Of a DNA stretch of 64,000 bases, positions 8,932 through 17,790 are shown in pieces (within the stretch, counting starts at the first letter, position 1; every line of letters begins with the position of its first letter). The notes beneath the pieces are model-generated. The model made no database searches. It saw only the letters and a list, made by a program, of their open reading frames with translations, and was not told the DNA's origin. Source of the stretch: Streptomyces sp. V4I2 (GTDB taxonomy: Bacteria; Actinomycetota; Actinomycetes; Streptomycetales; Streptomycetaceae); the NCBI RefSeq assembly GCF_030817655.1, contig NZ_JAUSZM010000003.1:4402001-4466000 (forward strand), given 5' to 3'. A program made the translations under genes and the position numbers.

Positions 8932-9423
8932 GTGGGGACGACCGACGGGATCGACGGACTCGACGGACGGATCATCGTGCTGCTGGCACGGGAGCCGCGG
9001 ATCGGGGTCCTGGAGATGTCCCGGCGGCTGGGGGTCGCCCGGGGCACCGTGCAGGCGCGTCTCGACCGGCTTCAGTCGAATGGCGTCATCCGCGGATTCG
9101 GTCCCCAGGTGGACCCGGCGGCGCTCGGCTATCCCGTCACCGCGTTCGCGACGCTGCAGATCCGTCAGGGGCAAGGACCTGACGTGCGGGCGCACTTGGC
9201 GACCGTGCCGGAGGTGCTGGAGCTGCACACCACCACCGGCAGCGGGGACATGCTGTGCCGCCTGGTGGCCCGCTCCAACGCCGATCTCCAGCGGGTCATC
9301 GACCGGGTGGTCGGTTTTGATGGGATCGTCCGGGCCTCCACCGCGATCGTCATGGAGAACCCCGTTCCGCTGCGGATCATCCCGCTGGTGGAGCAGGCGG
9401 CGGAGGATCGGGAGCCCTCCTGA
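8932..9423 (+). CDS. Lrp/AsnC family transcriptional regulator
   Basis: This 163-residue regulator starts with GTG 8932, preceded by GGGAGG. An N-terminal winged helix-turn-helix (about residues 8-60; VLEMSRRLGVARGTVQARLDR is the recognition region, quoted in parts elsewhere) is followed by an AsnC/RAM ligand-binding domain (about residues 75-150, PEVLELHTTTGSGDMLCRL). Such proteins form dimers or octamers and sense amino acids or related metabolites. The divergent neighbour hppD makes an aromatic amino acid or a catabolite the likely effector; this is inference. A 22-bp gap separates it from the osmoprotectant transporter operon on the same strand, so read-through is possible. Confidence 0.92.
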   Translation: MGTTDGIDGLDGRIIVLLAREPRIGVLEMSRRLGVARGTVQARLDRLQSNGVIRGFGPQVDPAALGYPVTAFATLQIRQGQGPDVRAHLATVPEVLELHTTTGSGDMLCRLVARSNADLQRVIDRVVGFDGIVRASTAIVMENPVPLRIIPLVEQAAEDREPS

Positions 9424-9445
9424 CGGCGACCTGAGGTGAGCGGAT

Positions 9446-10093
9446 GTGAACTTCTGGGAATACCTGGGCAACCGCCACCAGCAGCTGCTGACGGACGCAT
9501 ACCAGCACGCGAGTGCCGTCTTCCAGTGCATGGTCGTGGCGACGCTGCTCGGCGTCCTGATCGGCATCCTGACCTATCGGAGCGAGTGGGCGGGCAGCCT
9601 CGCGACGACGACCACCTCGACCCTTCTGACCATCCCGGCGCTCGCGATGATCGGTCTGCTCATCCCGGTGGTGGGGCTGGGTGTTCCGCCCACGGTGATC
9701 GCCCTGACGCTGTACGGGCTGCTGCCGATCGTGCGGAACTGCATCGTTGGCCTGCGCGGGGTCGACCCCTCGCTGGTGGACGCGGCGACGGGCATCGGGA
9801 TGTCCCGGGTGATGCGGATGGTGCGGGTCGAGCTGCCGCTGGCCTGGCCGCCGATCCTGACCGGGATCCGGGTCTCCACGCAGATGCTGATGGGCATCGC
9901 GGCGATCGCCGCCTACGCCTCCGGACCGGGCCTCGGCAATGTGATCTTCCGCGGTCTCGGCTCCCTGGGCAGCAAGAACGCGCTCAACCAGGTGCTCGCG
10001 GGCACGCTCGGGATCGTCGTCCTGGCCCTGCTGTTCGACGCCGCGTACGTCCTGATCGGACGGCTGACCATTTCCAGGGGGATCCGTGTCTGA
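9446..10093 (+). CDS. Osmoprotectant ABC transporter permease (OpuCB/ProW type)
   Basis: This is a 215-residue integral membrane protein with about five hydrophobic segments. It carries the binding-protein-dependent transport motif in the cytoplasmic loop (GVDPSLVDAATGIGMSRVMRM, residues about 112-131), where it contacts the ATPase. The LPLAWPPILTGIR and GPGLGNVIFRGL segments are typical of the glycine betaine/carnitine/choline permease family. GTG 9446 is the start, overlapping an ATG-TGA in another frame. It is the first gene of a four-gene operon and overlaps the ATPase gene by 8 bp. The complex imports compatible solutes or quaternary amines; the substrate cannot be read from the permease. 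Confidence 0.93.
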   Translation: MNFWEYLGNRHQQLLTDAYQHASAVFQCMVVATLLGVLIGILTYRSEWAGSLATTTTSTLLTIPALAMIGLLIPVVGLGVPPTVIALTLYGLLPIVRNCIVGLRGVDPSLVDAATGIGMSRVMRMVRVELPLAWPPILTGIRVSTQMLMGIAAIAAYASGPGLGNVIFRGLGSLGSKNALNQVLAGTLGIVVLALLFDAAYVLIGRLTISRGIRV

Positions 10094-11414
10094 GACATCG
10101 ACGAGCAGGACGGCATCCACGAGCGGGGCGACAGCCACGAGCGGGGCGACACCCACGAGCGGAACGACGACCGGCGCCACCATCGAGCTGGAGAACCTCA
10201 CCAAGCGGTATCCGGGCCATCCCAGCCCTGCCGTCGACAACGTCAGCATGGAGATCAAGGCGGGCGAGATCGTCATCTTCGTCGGCCCGTCGGGGTGCGG
10301 CAAGTCCACGACGCTCAAGATGATCAACAGGCTGATCGAACCGACCGGCGGCCGTATCCGCATCAACGGCGAGGACGTCACCGACATGGACCCGGTGAAG
10401 CTGCGCCGGAAGGTCGGGTACGCGATCCAGGCCTCCGGCCTCTTCCCGCACATGACCGTCGCCCAGAACATCGCACTCGTACCCAGGATGATCGGCTGGC
10501 CGAAGGCGCGGATCAGGAACCGGGTCGAGGAGATGCTCGACCTGGTCGGACTCGACCCCGGCGAGTTCCACGGCCGCTACCCCCGCCAGCTCTCCGGCGG
10601 CCAGCAGCAACGCGTGGGCGTGGCCCGGGCGCTGGCCGCCGATCCTCCCGTGCTGCTGATGGACGAACCGTTCGGCGCGGTCGACCCGATCACCCGCGAT
10701 CACCTCCAGGACGAGCTGATCCGGCTCCAGCACGAACTGCACAAGACGATCGTCTTCGTCACGCACGACTTCGACGAGGCGATCAAGCTCGGTGACCGGA
10801 TCGCCGTCCTGCGCGAACACTCGCACATCGCTCAGTTCGACACCCCGGAGGCGATCCTCACCAACCCGGCGGACGACTTCGTCTCGGGGTTCGTCGGGGC
10901 CGGGGCGGCGCTGAAGCGGCTCAACCTCACCCGCGTACGGGACGTGGAGATCACCGACTACCCGACGGTGACCGTCGACGACCCGCTCCAGGAGATCTTC
11001 AACAAGCTCCGCTCCAGCAACACCAACGAGATCCTGCTCCTCGACAAACGGGGCCGCCCCTACAAGTGGCTCAGGCGCGGCGACCTGATGCGCGCCAAGG
11101 GCTCGCTGGCCCGGGCCGGAACGCTGGTGAGCGACACGGTGACCCGGGACGCCACTCTGCGGGACGCGCTGGAGGCGGTGCTCATGGACAGCTCGGGGCG
11201 GGTCGCGGTGACCGGGCGGCGCGGCGAGTACACGGGGGTGGTCGACGTGGAGACGCTGATGAACTCGGTGCACGAGCTGCTGGAGGCCGACCGGCTGGAG
11301 GCGATGGCCCACCGGCACGACCTGGAGGAGCTGCGGGCCGCCCAGACGCACGCCGAGCAGGAGGGCGTCGGAGGGATCGTCGAAGGGGGCGTCGGAGGGG
11401 TGAAGAAGGCGTGA
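10086..11414 (+). CDS. Osmoprotectant ABC transporter ATP-binding protein with CBS domains
   Basis: This 442-residue ATPase is of the OpuCA/ProV type. After a Thr/Ser/Gly-rich start come Walker A (GPSGCGKSTT), the Q loop, the signature LSGGQQQRVGVARA, Walker B (PVLLMDEPFG) and the switch histidine (VFVTHDF). Two CBS domains occupy about residues 285-405. In the related OpuA system tandem CBS domains sense ionic strength or c-di-AMP and gate transport, so this transporter is likely osmoregulated post-translationally. The N-terminal 25 residues are encoded by an 18-bp tandem repeat (10100-10171) and are unlike other family members. GTG start; the gene overlaps both neighbours (8 bp and 4 bp), so translation is coupled. 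Confidence 0.95.
   Translation: MSETSTSRTASTSGATATSGATPTSGTTTGATIELENLTKRYPGHPSPAVDNVSMEIKAGEIVIFVGPSGCGKSTTLKMINRLIEPTGGRIRINGEDVTDMDPVKLRRKVGYAIQASGLFPHMTVAQNIALVPRMIGWPKARIRNRVEEMLDLVGLDPGEFHGRYPRQLSGGQQQRVGVARALAADPPVLLMDEPFGAVDPITRDHLQDELIRLQHELHKTIVFVTHDFDEAIKLGDRIAVLREHSHIAQFDTPEAILTNPADDFVSGFVGAGAALKRLNLTRVRDVEITDYPTVTVDDPLQEIFNKLRSSNTNEILLLDKRGRPYKWLRRGDLMRAKGSLARAGTLVSDTVTRDATLRDALEAVLMDSSGRVAVTGRRGEYTGVVDVETLMNSVHELLEADRLEAMAHRHDLEELRAAQTHAEQEGVGGIVEGGVGGVKKA
10100..10171 (+). repeat. 18-bp tandem repeat inside ATPase start
   Basis: Four head-to-tail 18-bp units, the middle two nearly identical (CACGAGCGGGGCGACAGC and a one-base variant), encode Thr-Ser-Gly-Ala-Thr units at the N-terminus of the ATPase. 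The length keeps the frame, so copy number could vary without frameshift. Confidence 0.75.
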
Positions 11415-12283
11415 CCACCCCCGAGGTGGAGGAACCGGAGCGGCTGGAACGGCTGGAGCAAGTGCGCCGGGGAGACCGGGAAGACCGGGGAGACCGGGGA
11501 GAGATCGAAGGCGAAGCCCCGCCGCCGCCACCGGGACCCCTGAAGCCGCGCATCACCTGGCAGAAGCTGACCCTCCTGCCCGCCGTCCTCATCGCCGTGC
11601 TGCTGGCGACCTGGCTGTGGTTCACACAGGCGGACCTCGACCCGCTCACCGAGAACGCGCTGTCGGACGGCCAGGTCTCGAAGGCGCTGTGGCAGCACAT
11701 CGAGCTCACGGCGATCTCGACGTTCTTCGTACTGATCATCGCGATCCCGCTGGGGATCCTCCTGACCCGCAAGGCCTTCCGGAAGGCGACCCCGGTGGCG
11801 ATGACGATCGCCAACATGGGCCAGGCGACCCCGGCGATCGGCCTGCTCGCCCTCCTGGTGATCTGGCTCGGCACGGGCCAGAAGGCGGCCCTCATCGGCA
11901 TGATCATCTACGCCGTGCTCCCGGTGCTGTCGAACACGATCGCCGGCCTGAACGCGAACGACCCGACGCTGCTGGAGGCGGCCCGCGGCATCGGCATGTC
12001 CCCCACGGGGGTGCTCAGGATGGTGGAACTGCCGCTTGCCGTCCCGCTGATCCTCGCGGGCGTCCGCACGGCCCTGGTCCTCAACGTCGGTACGGCGACC
12101 CTCGCGACCTTCGGCGGGGGCGGCGGCCTGGGCGTCCTGATCACCACCGGCATCACCAACCAGCGGATGCCCGTGCTGGTGCTCGGCTCGATCCTCACTG
12201 TCGCCCTGGCCCTGCTGGTCGACTGGCTGGCCTCGCTGGCCGAACTGCTGCTGCGGCCGCGGGGCTTGGAGACGGGGACATGA
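11411..12283 (+). CDS. Osmoprotectant ABC transporter permease, second subunit
   Basis: This 290-residue permease begins with GTG 11411, overlapping the ATPase stop by 4 bp. The first 45 residues are hydrophilic and charged (Glu/Arg-rich, encoded partly by a 9-bp repeat) and end in a Pro tract. Then come one isolated helix (about 53-70) and a five-helix BPD_transp_1 core with the EAA-type loop (DPTLLEAARGIGMSPTGVL). It pairs with the 9446-10093 permease to form the membrane pore. Having two different permeases plus one binding protein is the OpuC/OpuB layout. The unusual acidic/basic N-terminal tail may have expanded by repeat slippage. Confidence 0.93.
   Translation: MTTPEVEEPERLERLEQVRRGDREDRGDRGEIEGEAPPPPPGPLKPRITWQKLTLLPAVLIAVLLATWLWFTQADLDPLTENALSDGQVSKALWQHIELTAISTFFVLIIAIPLGILLTRKAFRKATPVAMTIANMGQATPAIGLLALLVIWLGTGQKAALIGMIIYAVLPVLSNTIAGLNANDPTLLEAARGIGMSPTGVLRMVELPLAVPLILAGVRTALVLNVGTATLATFGGGGGLGVLITTGITNQRMPVLVLGSILTVALALLVDWLASLAELLLRPRGLETGT
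11469..11504 (+). repeat. 9-bp tandem repeat
   Basis: Four consecutive 9-bp units close to GGGGAGACC encode Gly-Asp-Arg-type triplets in the permease N-terminal tail. The repeat is in-frame. Confidence 0.7.
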
Positions 12284-13245
12284 GACGGCGTACGTGTCTG
12301 CTGCTGGCCGGCGTGCTGGTGTCGGCGAGTGCGTGCGGCCTGACCAGCGGTTCCCCGATGGTCGACGACGTGCGGCCGGGCTCGATCGGCAAAGGAGAGC
12401 CCCTCAAGGGCGCCGACCTCACCGTGACGTCCAAGGAGTTCACCGAGCAGCTCATCCTCGGCGCGATCATGGGCATCGCCTTCGAGGCGGCCGGCGCGGA
12501 CGTGCTCGACCGCACCGGCATCCAGGGTTCCATCGGCGCCCGCGAGGCGGTCAAGTCCGGTGACGCGGACGGCATGTACGAGTACACCGGCACCGCCTGG
12601 ATCACGTACCTCGGCAACAGCGAGCCCATCGCCGACCCGCAGGAGCAATGGCAGGCGGTGCGCGACGCCGACCTGGAGAACGGCCTGACCTGGCTGTCCC
12701 CGGCGCCGCTCAACAACACCTACGCCCTCGCGATGAACCAGGCCAACTTCACGAAGTACGGCACGAAGACCCTGTCGGACGTGGCCGCGCTCTCGAAGAA
12801 GGATCCCGGCGCGGTCACCCTGTGCGTGGAGAGCGAGTTCGCCAACCGCGCGGACGGGCTGCCGGGCATGCAGAAGGCGTACGGCATGAGCGTCCCCGCC
12901 GGGAACATCACGCAGATGGACACCGGGATCATCTACACCCAGGCCGCGAAGGGCAGTTGCGTGTTCGGGGAGGTCTTCACCACCGACGGGCGCATCAAGT
13001 CCATGAACCTCGCGGTGATGCGGGACGACAGGAAGTTCTTCCCCAACTACAACGCGGCCCCCGAGATCAACACGAAGGCCCTGAAGAAGTGGCCGGCCAT
13101 CGCGGACGTCCTCGCCCCGATCACGAAGAAGCTGGACAACGCCGTGGCCCAGGAGCTGAACGCGAAGGTGGACGTCGCCGGGGAGGATCCGCATCAGGTG
13201 GCGCTGGACTGGCTGACGGAGGAGGGGTTCGTCAAGGAGGGGTGA
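12280..13245 (+). CDS. Osmoprotectant-binding lipoprotein (OpuAC family)
   Basis: This 321-residue substrate-binding protein has a lipoprotein signal (MRRRTCLLLAGVLVSASAC), lipidated at Cys19. The mature part starts with the family motif LTVTSKEFTEQLILG and keeps DGMYEYTGTAW and the cross-over region of type II binding proteins. It delivers glycine betaine, choline or a related quaternary amine to the two permeases encoded just upstream. Its ATG overlaps the preceding stop as ATGA. It is last in the operon, ending 12 bp from a convergent protease gene, and no terminator hairpin is visible between them. Confidence 0.93.
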   Translation: MRRRTCLLLAGVLVSASACGLTSGSPMVDDVRPGSIGKGEPLKGADLTVTSKEFTEQLILGAIMGIAFEAAGADVLDRTGIQGSIGAREAVKSGDADGMYEYTGTAWITYLGNSEPIADPQEQWQAVRDADLENGLTWLSPAPLNNTYALAMNQANFTKYGTKTLSDVAALSKKDPGAVTLCVESEFANRADGLPGMQKAYGMSVPAGNITQMDTGIIYTQAAKGSCVFGEVFTTDGRIKSMNLAVMRDDRKFFPNYNAAPEINTKALKKWPAIADVLAPITKKLDNAVAQELNAKVDVAGEDPHQVALDWLTEEGFVKEG

Positions 13246-13257
13246 GCTTCCAGCCCT

Positions 13258-14049
13258 TCAGCAGCTCGGTACGGAGCCCTTCCCGCTCTCCAGCGCGGTC
13301 AGCGCGTTCACCGCGCCCTTCAGTGTGGTCACCGGGATCAGCCGCAGGCCCTTGGGGAGTTCGGACTGCGCGTCCGAGCACTCGTCCTTCGGCACCAGGA
13401 ACACCGTCGCCCCGTCCCGCCGCGCCGCCTGCGTCTTCAGGGCCACTCCCCCGACCGCGCCGACCTCGCCGTTCGCGTCGATCGTGCCGGTGCCGGCGAT
13501 GGTACGGCCGCCGGTGAGGTCGCCGCCGCTGCCGTCGCCCTCGAGCTTGTCGATGATGCCGAGGGTGAAGAGCAGGCCGGCGCTGGGGCCGCCGACGTCG
13601 GCGAGTTTCAGGGTGACCTTGGTGTCCTTGTCGGACAGGTCCAGGTAGTTCAGGGCGGCCGTGGTCGCGGCGTCCTGGGACTCCTGCATCTGCTCGGTGT
13701 TGTGCTGCTCGATCTCCTTGACGCTCTGGCCGCTCTGGTAGACCGCGTCGCGCGGCATGACCGCCTGGTCCGTGGCGAACCAGGCGTCGAGCACGTCGCC
13801 GAGGGAGACGCGGGTGTCCGGGTTGGTCGCCTCGATGGTCGTCATACGGAGCTGGCCGGTCGTGTCGCGGGTCGGAGTGCCGGAGACCGTGATCACCGGG
13901 GTGCCCTTGTTCTCGCCGAGGACATTCGCCGTGAGCCCGGGCCGCGTCAGTGAGAACGGCAGCGGCGCGAAGGCCGCCGTGGCGAGCAGAGCCACGACAG
14001 GAACAGCGCAGACAGCGACGGCCCGGGGGCGCGTGAGGCGAGAGAGCAC
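13258..14049 (-). CDS. Secreted or membrane-tethered Lon-like (S16) serine protease
   Basis: This 263-residue protein has an N-terminal hydrophobic signal/anchor (about residues 10-30). A middle region resembles the start of the YlbL family, and a C-terminal Lon-type S16 domain follows. The catalytic dyad is visible as Ser156 (GGPSAGLLFTLGIID) and Lys205 (VALKTQAARRDGA). Related YlbL proteins are about 340 residues and carry a PDZ domain between anchor and protease; that segment is shortened here and no PDZ is recognisable. The active site probably faces outside the membrane. It converges with the osmoprotectant operon. Substrate unknown. Confidence 0.85.
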   Translation of the reverse strand: MLSRLTRPRAVAVCAVPVVALLATAAFAPLPFSLTRPGLTANVLGENKGTPVITVSGTPTRDTTGQLRMTTIEATNPDTRVSLGDVLDAWFATDQAVMPRDAVYQSGQSVKEIEQHNTEQMQESQDAATTAALNYLDLSDKDTKVTLKLADVGGPSAGLLFTLGIIDKLEGDGSGGDLTGGRTIAGTGTIDANGEVGAVGGVALKTQAARRDGATVFLVPKDECSDAQSELPKGLRLIPVTTLKGAVNALTALESGKGSVPSC

Positions 14050-14465
14050 AGGATCAATCTAACGCGACGCCCACATCCGGCCACGTCCCGGTCAGACTCC
14101 TGCCCAGCCGCCCTGACCGCGGCAGTCGCACCCGCCGCAGCCACCGAACCCACGCCCCGAGCCGAGGCCAGTCGTAGCCGCCGAAGCCACGCGCCGCAGC
14201 CAAGCCCACGCGCAGCCGCCGCAGCCACCGAAGCCACGCCCCGCAGCCGAGCCCACCCGTAACCGCCGTAACCGCCAGCCGCAGCCGAGCCCACCCGTAG
14301 CCGCCGTAGCTGCGGGCAGTCGTGCCGCTGGGGCGGCACGGGTGGGCGCAGCGGCACCCCGCAAGCGCCGGGCCGCGCGACCCACCCCCGCCCAGCCCCG
14401 ACGCCGGGCGCCGAAATCACCGCACCTCAGCCCGGCCGGTGCACGTCAGTGCAGGACAGCCCGCG
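14050..14465. repeat. Degenerate GC-rich repeats in a 416-bp gap
   Basis: This gap lies between the S16 protease start and the IclR gene stop. From 14134 to 14315 it consists of imperfect direct repeats. One 33/34-bp unit occurs at 14134-14166 and 14218-14251, and another of about 30 bp starts near 14243 and 14282. Short GCCGCAGCC and CCGCCGTA words recur throughout. Long open frames cross it on the minus strand, but their translation is Gly/Ala/Arg low-complexity without codon bias, so I do not call a gene. Confidence 0.65.
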
Positions 14466-15107
14466 TCAGCGCAACGCCTCCGCAACCTCCCGAGCCGCAT
14501 CCACCACCCGCGGCCCCACCCGCTCCGGCACCGCATCGGCCAGCATCACGACCCCCACACTGCCCTCGACCCCCGTAACCCCGATCAACGGCGCGGCCGC
14601 CCCACTGGCCCCCGCCTCCAACTCCCCATGCGTCAAGGTGTACCCGTCATCATCCACGGCCTGCTGCCGCGCGGCGAGAATCGCCCGCCCCGCAGCCCCG
14701 CGGTCCAGCGGATGCCGGAACCCCGCCCGATATGCCACGTGATAGTCCGTCCACGTCGGCTCGACCACCGCAACGGCCAATGCCTCCGCCCCGTCCACCA
14801 GCGTGAGATGCGCGGTCGCTCCTATGTCCTCCGCCAGCGACCGCAAGGCCGGCAACGCCGCCTCGCGTACCAGCGGATGCACCTGGCGGCCCAGCCGCAG
14901 CACCCCGAGGCCGACCCGGGCACGTCCGCCCAGGTCACGCCGTACGAGCGCGTGCTGCTCCAGCGTGGCGAGCAACCGGTACACAACGGTCCGGTTCACG
15001 CCCAGTTTGTTGGACAGTTCGGTGACGGTCAGCCCGTGGTCCGTATCGGCCAGCAGCTTGAGGACACGAAGTCCCCGGTCGAGCGTCTGAGAGGTCTCCG
15101 CGGTCAC
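14466..15107 (-). CDS. IclR family transcriptional regulator
   Basis: This 213-residue regulator has an N-terminal IclR winged helix (about residues 6-60; LTVTELSNKLGVNRTVVYRL) and a C-terminal IclR effector domain (about residues 75-210) with AYRAGFRHPLDRGAAGRAIL. GTG 15107 is chosen because GGAGGAG lies 8 bases upstream; an earlier in-frame GTG at 15116 would overlap that ribosome site. IclR proteins control catabolic operons and usually act on adjacent genes, but the neighbours here (a protease and a helicase) are not an obvious regulon. The effector cannot be predicted. Confidence 0.92.
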   Translation of the reverse strand: MTAETSQTLDRGLRVLKLLADTDHGLTVTELSNKLGVNRTVVYRLLATLEQHALVRRDLGGRARVGLGVLRLGRQVHPLVREAALPALRSLAEDIGATAHLTLVDGAEALAVAVVEPTWTDYHVAYRAGFRHPLDRGAAGRAILAARQQAVDDDGYTLTHGELEAGASGAAAPLIGVTGVEGSVGVVMLADAVPERVGPRVVDAAREVAEALR

Positions 15108-15469
15108 GACGCCCACTCCTCCAAGTGGTGAGGTCGGCAGCCCCCTCGCGGCAGATGCGCCACCGAGTCCCGTCGGCGACGCGCTTCAGAGGCCGCCGAT
15201 CGGCCGGCGGCCCGGCCAGTTGCCGGACCGCGTCGCTTCACGGCTGCGCTCCGCGGCGGCGCTGCCACGGGGCGTATGCGTAGCCGGACATTAGCGAAGC
15301 AGGTTCGCTGAGCGGAAGGCTACGTCCAGAATCCGGGCATCACCCCGTACCGACCGCTCCCTTTTGTCCGCAAACGTACGGCGCGCAGCACCCCGCGTGC
15401 ACCACACCCGCACAGAGCGCACACGCCCCAGCTCACACGCCGCCTCACCGCCCCCTCCGGCGGCGGGCG
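15108..15469. other. Intergenic region without recognised gene (362 bp)
   Basis: This region lies between the helicase stop and the IclR start. It holds a short GC hairpin (GCCGCCG at 15192-15198 with CGGCGGC at 15205-15211). I see no coding bias and no RNA gene. Part of it must contain the IclR promoter. Confidence 0.4.
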
Positions 15470-17269
15470 TCACCGCATCCGCGTGGCCCACTCCTGCACC
15501 TTGGCGATTCGCTGCCGCAACTGCCCGGCCGTGGCCTCGGCGCTCGGCGGTCCGCCGCACACCCGCCGCAGCTCGGTGTGGATGACCCCGTGCGGCTTGC
15601 CGCTCTGATGGACGTACGCGCCGACCATCGTGTTGAGCTGCTTGCGCAGCTCCATCATCTCCTTGTGCGAGACCACCGGCCGCCGCTCGGCGGGCAGTTC
15701 GAGCAGGTCGGCCTCCTCGTCCGGCTTCTTGCGGCTGTGCGCGATCTGCCGGGCCTGCCGCTTCTGGAGGAGCAGCTGCACCTGGTCGGGTTCGAGCAGC
15801 CCCGGGATGCCGAGGTAGTCCTGCTCCTCTTCACTCCCCGGGTGGGCCTGCATGCCGAACTCGGCGCCGTCGTAGAGGACGCGGTCGAAGACGGCCTCGG
15901 ACTCCAGCGCCTCGAAGGCGAACTGTTCCTGCTCGCCGGTGTCTGCGTCTTCTTCGTCCCGCTCCTTGTTCGCCTCCTCCATCTCCTTCTCGGACTCGGC
16001 GTACGGGTCCTCCTCGCCCTCCTTCTTCGGCTTGTCGAGGGCGTGGTCCCGTTCCACCTCCATCTCGTTGGCGAAGGTGAGCAGGTCGGGGACGGTCGGC
16101 AGGAACACGGAGGCGGTCTCGCCGCGCCGCCGGGACCGTACGAAACGCCCGACGGCCTGCGCGAAGAAGAGCGGAGTGGAGATGGTCGTGGCGTACACCC
16201 CGACGGCGAGCCGCGGGACGTCGACGCCCTCGGACACCATCCGCACCGCGACAATCCACCGGTCGTTGCTCTGGCTGAACTCGTCGATCCTGTTGGACGC
16301 CCCGGCGTCGTCGGACAGTACGAGCGTCGCCTTGTCGCCCGTGATCTCCCGGATGAGCTTGGCGTACGCGCGCGCCGAGTCCTGGTCGGAGGCGATGACG
16401 AGCGCCCCGGCGTCCGGAATGCCCTTCCGGACCTCGGTCAGCCGCTGGTCGGCGGCCCGCAGCACGCTCGGCATCCACTCACCGCGCGGATCCAGCGCCG
16501 TACGCCAGGCCTGGCTGATGGCGTCCTTGGTCATGGGCTCGCCGAGCCGGGCGGCGATCTCGTCGCCGGCCTTGGTCCGCCACCGCATGTTGCCGCTGTA
16601 GGAGAGGAAGATGACGGGCCGGACGACCCCGTCGGACAGGGCGGACCCGTATCCGTACGTGTAGTCGGCGGCGGACCGCCGGATCCCGTCGTTCCCCTCC
16701 TCGTACGTCACGAAGGGAATGGGGTTGGTGTCGGACCGGAAGGGCGTACCGGTGAGCGCGAGGCGGCGGGTGGCCGGCTCGAAGGCCTCGAGACACGCCT
16801 CGCCCCAGGACTTCGAGTCACCGGCGTGGTGGATCTCGTCGAGGATGACGAGGGTCTTGCGCTGCTCGACCCGGTTGCGGTGCAGCATGGGCCGCACGCC
16901 CACACCCGCGTACGTCACCGCGACGCCCTGGTAGTCCTTGCCGAGCGGGCCCGCGCTGTACTCGGGGTCCAGCTTGATCCCTATCCGGGCGGCCGCCTCG
17001 GCCCACTGCTTCTTCAGGTGCTCGGTCGGCGCGACGACGGTCACCTGCTGCACGACATGGTGGTGCAGCAGCCAGGAGGCCAGCGTCAGCGCGAACGTCG
17101 TCTTCCCGGCGCCGGGCGTCGCGACGGCGAGGAAGTCACGCGGCTGCTCCTGGACGTATCTCTCCATCGCGCCCTGCTGCCAGGCACGCAGCTTGCCGGC
17201 GGTACCCCAGGGGGCACGGCCGGGGAAGGCGGGGGAAAGGTGGTGGGAGGCGGCGGCGGTGGTAGTCAC
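15470..17269 (-). CDS. Superfamily 2 DEAD/DEAH-type helicase
   Basis: This 599-residue protein has two RecA-like domains. Walker A is FLAVATPGAGKTTFALTLA and motif II is VILDEIHHAG, i.e. a DEIH box. ALTGTPFRSD is motif III-like, and VSEGVDVPRLAVGVYAT with QAVGRFVRSRR are motifs V and VI. A Glu/Asp-rich insert (about residues 425-460) separates the core from a C-terminal domain. The architecture resembles XPB/type III restriction Res subunits, but no methylase or nuclease partner is nearby, so a housekeeping DNA-repair role is more likely. GTG 17269 is chosen for its GGAG site and family-like start MTTTAAASHHLSPAF; an in-frame GTG at 17350 exists. Confidence 0.88.
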   Translation of the reverse strand: MTTTAAASHHLSPAFPGRAPWGTAGKLRAWQQGAMERYVQEQPRDFLAVATPGAGKTTFALTLASWLLHHHVVQQVTVVAPTEHLKKQWAEAAARIGIKLDPEYSAGPLGKDYQGVAVTYAGVGVRPMLHRNRVEQRKTLVILDEIHHAGDSKSWGEACLEAFEPATRRLALTGTPFRSDTNPIPFVTYEEGNDGIRRSAADYTYGYGSALSDGVVRPVIFLSYSGNMRWRTKAGDEIAARLGEPMTKDAISQAWRTALDPRGEWMPSVLRAADQRLTEVRKGIPDAGALVIASDQDSARAYAKLIREITGDKATLVLSDDAGASNRIDEFSQSNDRWIVAVRMVSEGVDVPRLAVGVYATTISTPLFFAQAVGRFVRSRRRGETASVFLPTVPDLLTFANEMEVERDHALDKPKKEGEEDPYAESEKEMEEANKERDEEDADTGEQEQFAFEALESEAVFDRVLYDGAEFGMQAHPGSEEEQDYLGIPGLLEPDQVQLLLQKRQARQIAHSRKKPDEEADLLELPAERRPVVSHKEMMELRKQLNTMVGAYVHQSGKPHGVIHTELRRVCGGPPSAEATAGQLRQRIAKVQEWATRMR

Positions 17270-17415
17270 GGTCTCCGTTTGGTGGTCGGGCGGCTCGGCG
17301 AACTGAAGGGGGACAGGGGACAGCTGGGCTACGTATGACAACCGGGCCACCCTACCGGCGGCCGGATGGTGTCAACGCGCGGACAAGCCCGGCTCGCCCG
17401 TGGGTGGGACCCACG

Positions 17416-17790
17416 TCACAACCGCCGCAGCCGCCCCGCGATCGCCCCGACGTCCCCCTCCGCTCCGGACGCCACATCGATGACCAGCGCGTACGCCGTG
17501 TCCTGGTCCACGCCGGCGAGATCGACACCGTTGAGCGCGAGAAAGGTCGCCGCGGCGAGCCAGGCGGTGCGCTTGTTCCCGTCGACGAGGGGGTGGTTGG
17601 CGGCGATGCCGTGGAGGAGGGCGGCGGCCTGCTCGTGGAGGTCGTCGTAGGCCGCCGTACCGAACATACGGGCGCGCGGCCGGTGCACGGCGGAGGCGAG
17701 CAGCCCGGGCGCCCTGGCCTCGGGCGCCCGCCCGCCGAAGGCGACCTCGGCGAGCGCGGTGACCTCCGCGACGGTGAGGTGCCGCGTCAT
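17416..17790 (-). CDS. doc: Doc-type Fic-fold toxin
   Basis: This 124-residue protein matches the Doc branch of the Fic family. The core motif is HPLVDGNKRTAWLAA (about residues 63-77), with the invariant His and the NKR of the phosphate-binding loop; the central G in DGNKR differs from the N/A seen in P1 Doc. Doc enzymes phosphorylate elongation factor Tu and arrest translation; they are neutralised by an antitoxin encoded immediately upstream. Here the ATG overlaps the end of a short upstream reading frame as ATGA, the usual antitoxin-toxin coupling, but that frame is interrupted (next entry). The toxin sequence itself looks intact. Confidence 0.88.
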   Translation of the reverse strand: MTRHLTVAEVTALAEVAFGGRAPEARAPGLLASAVHRPRARMFGTAAYDDLHEQAAALLHGIAANHPLVDGNKRTAWLAAATFLALNGVDLAGVDQDTAYALVIDVASGAEGDVGAIAGRLRRL

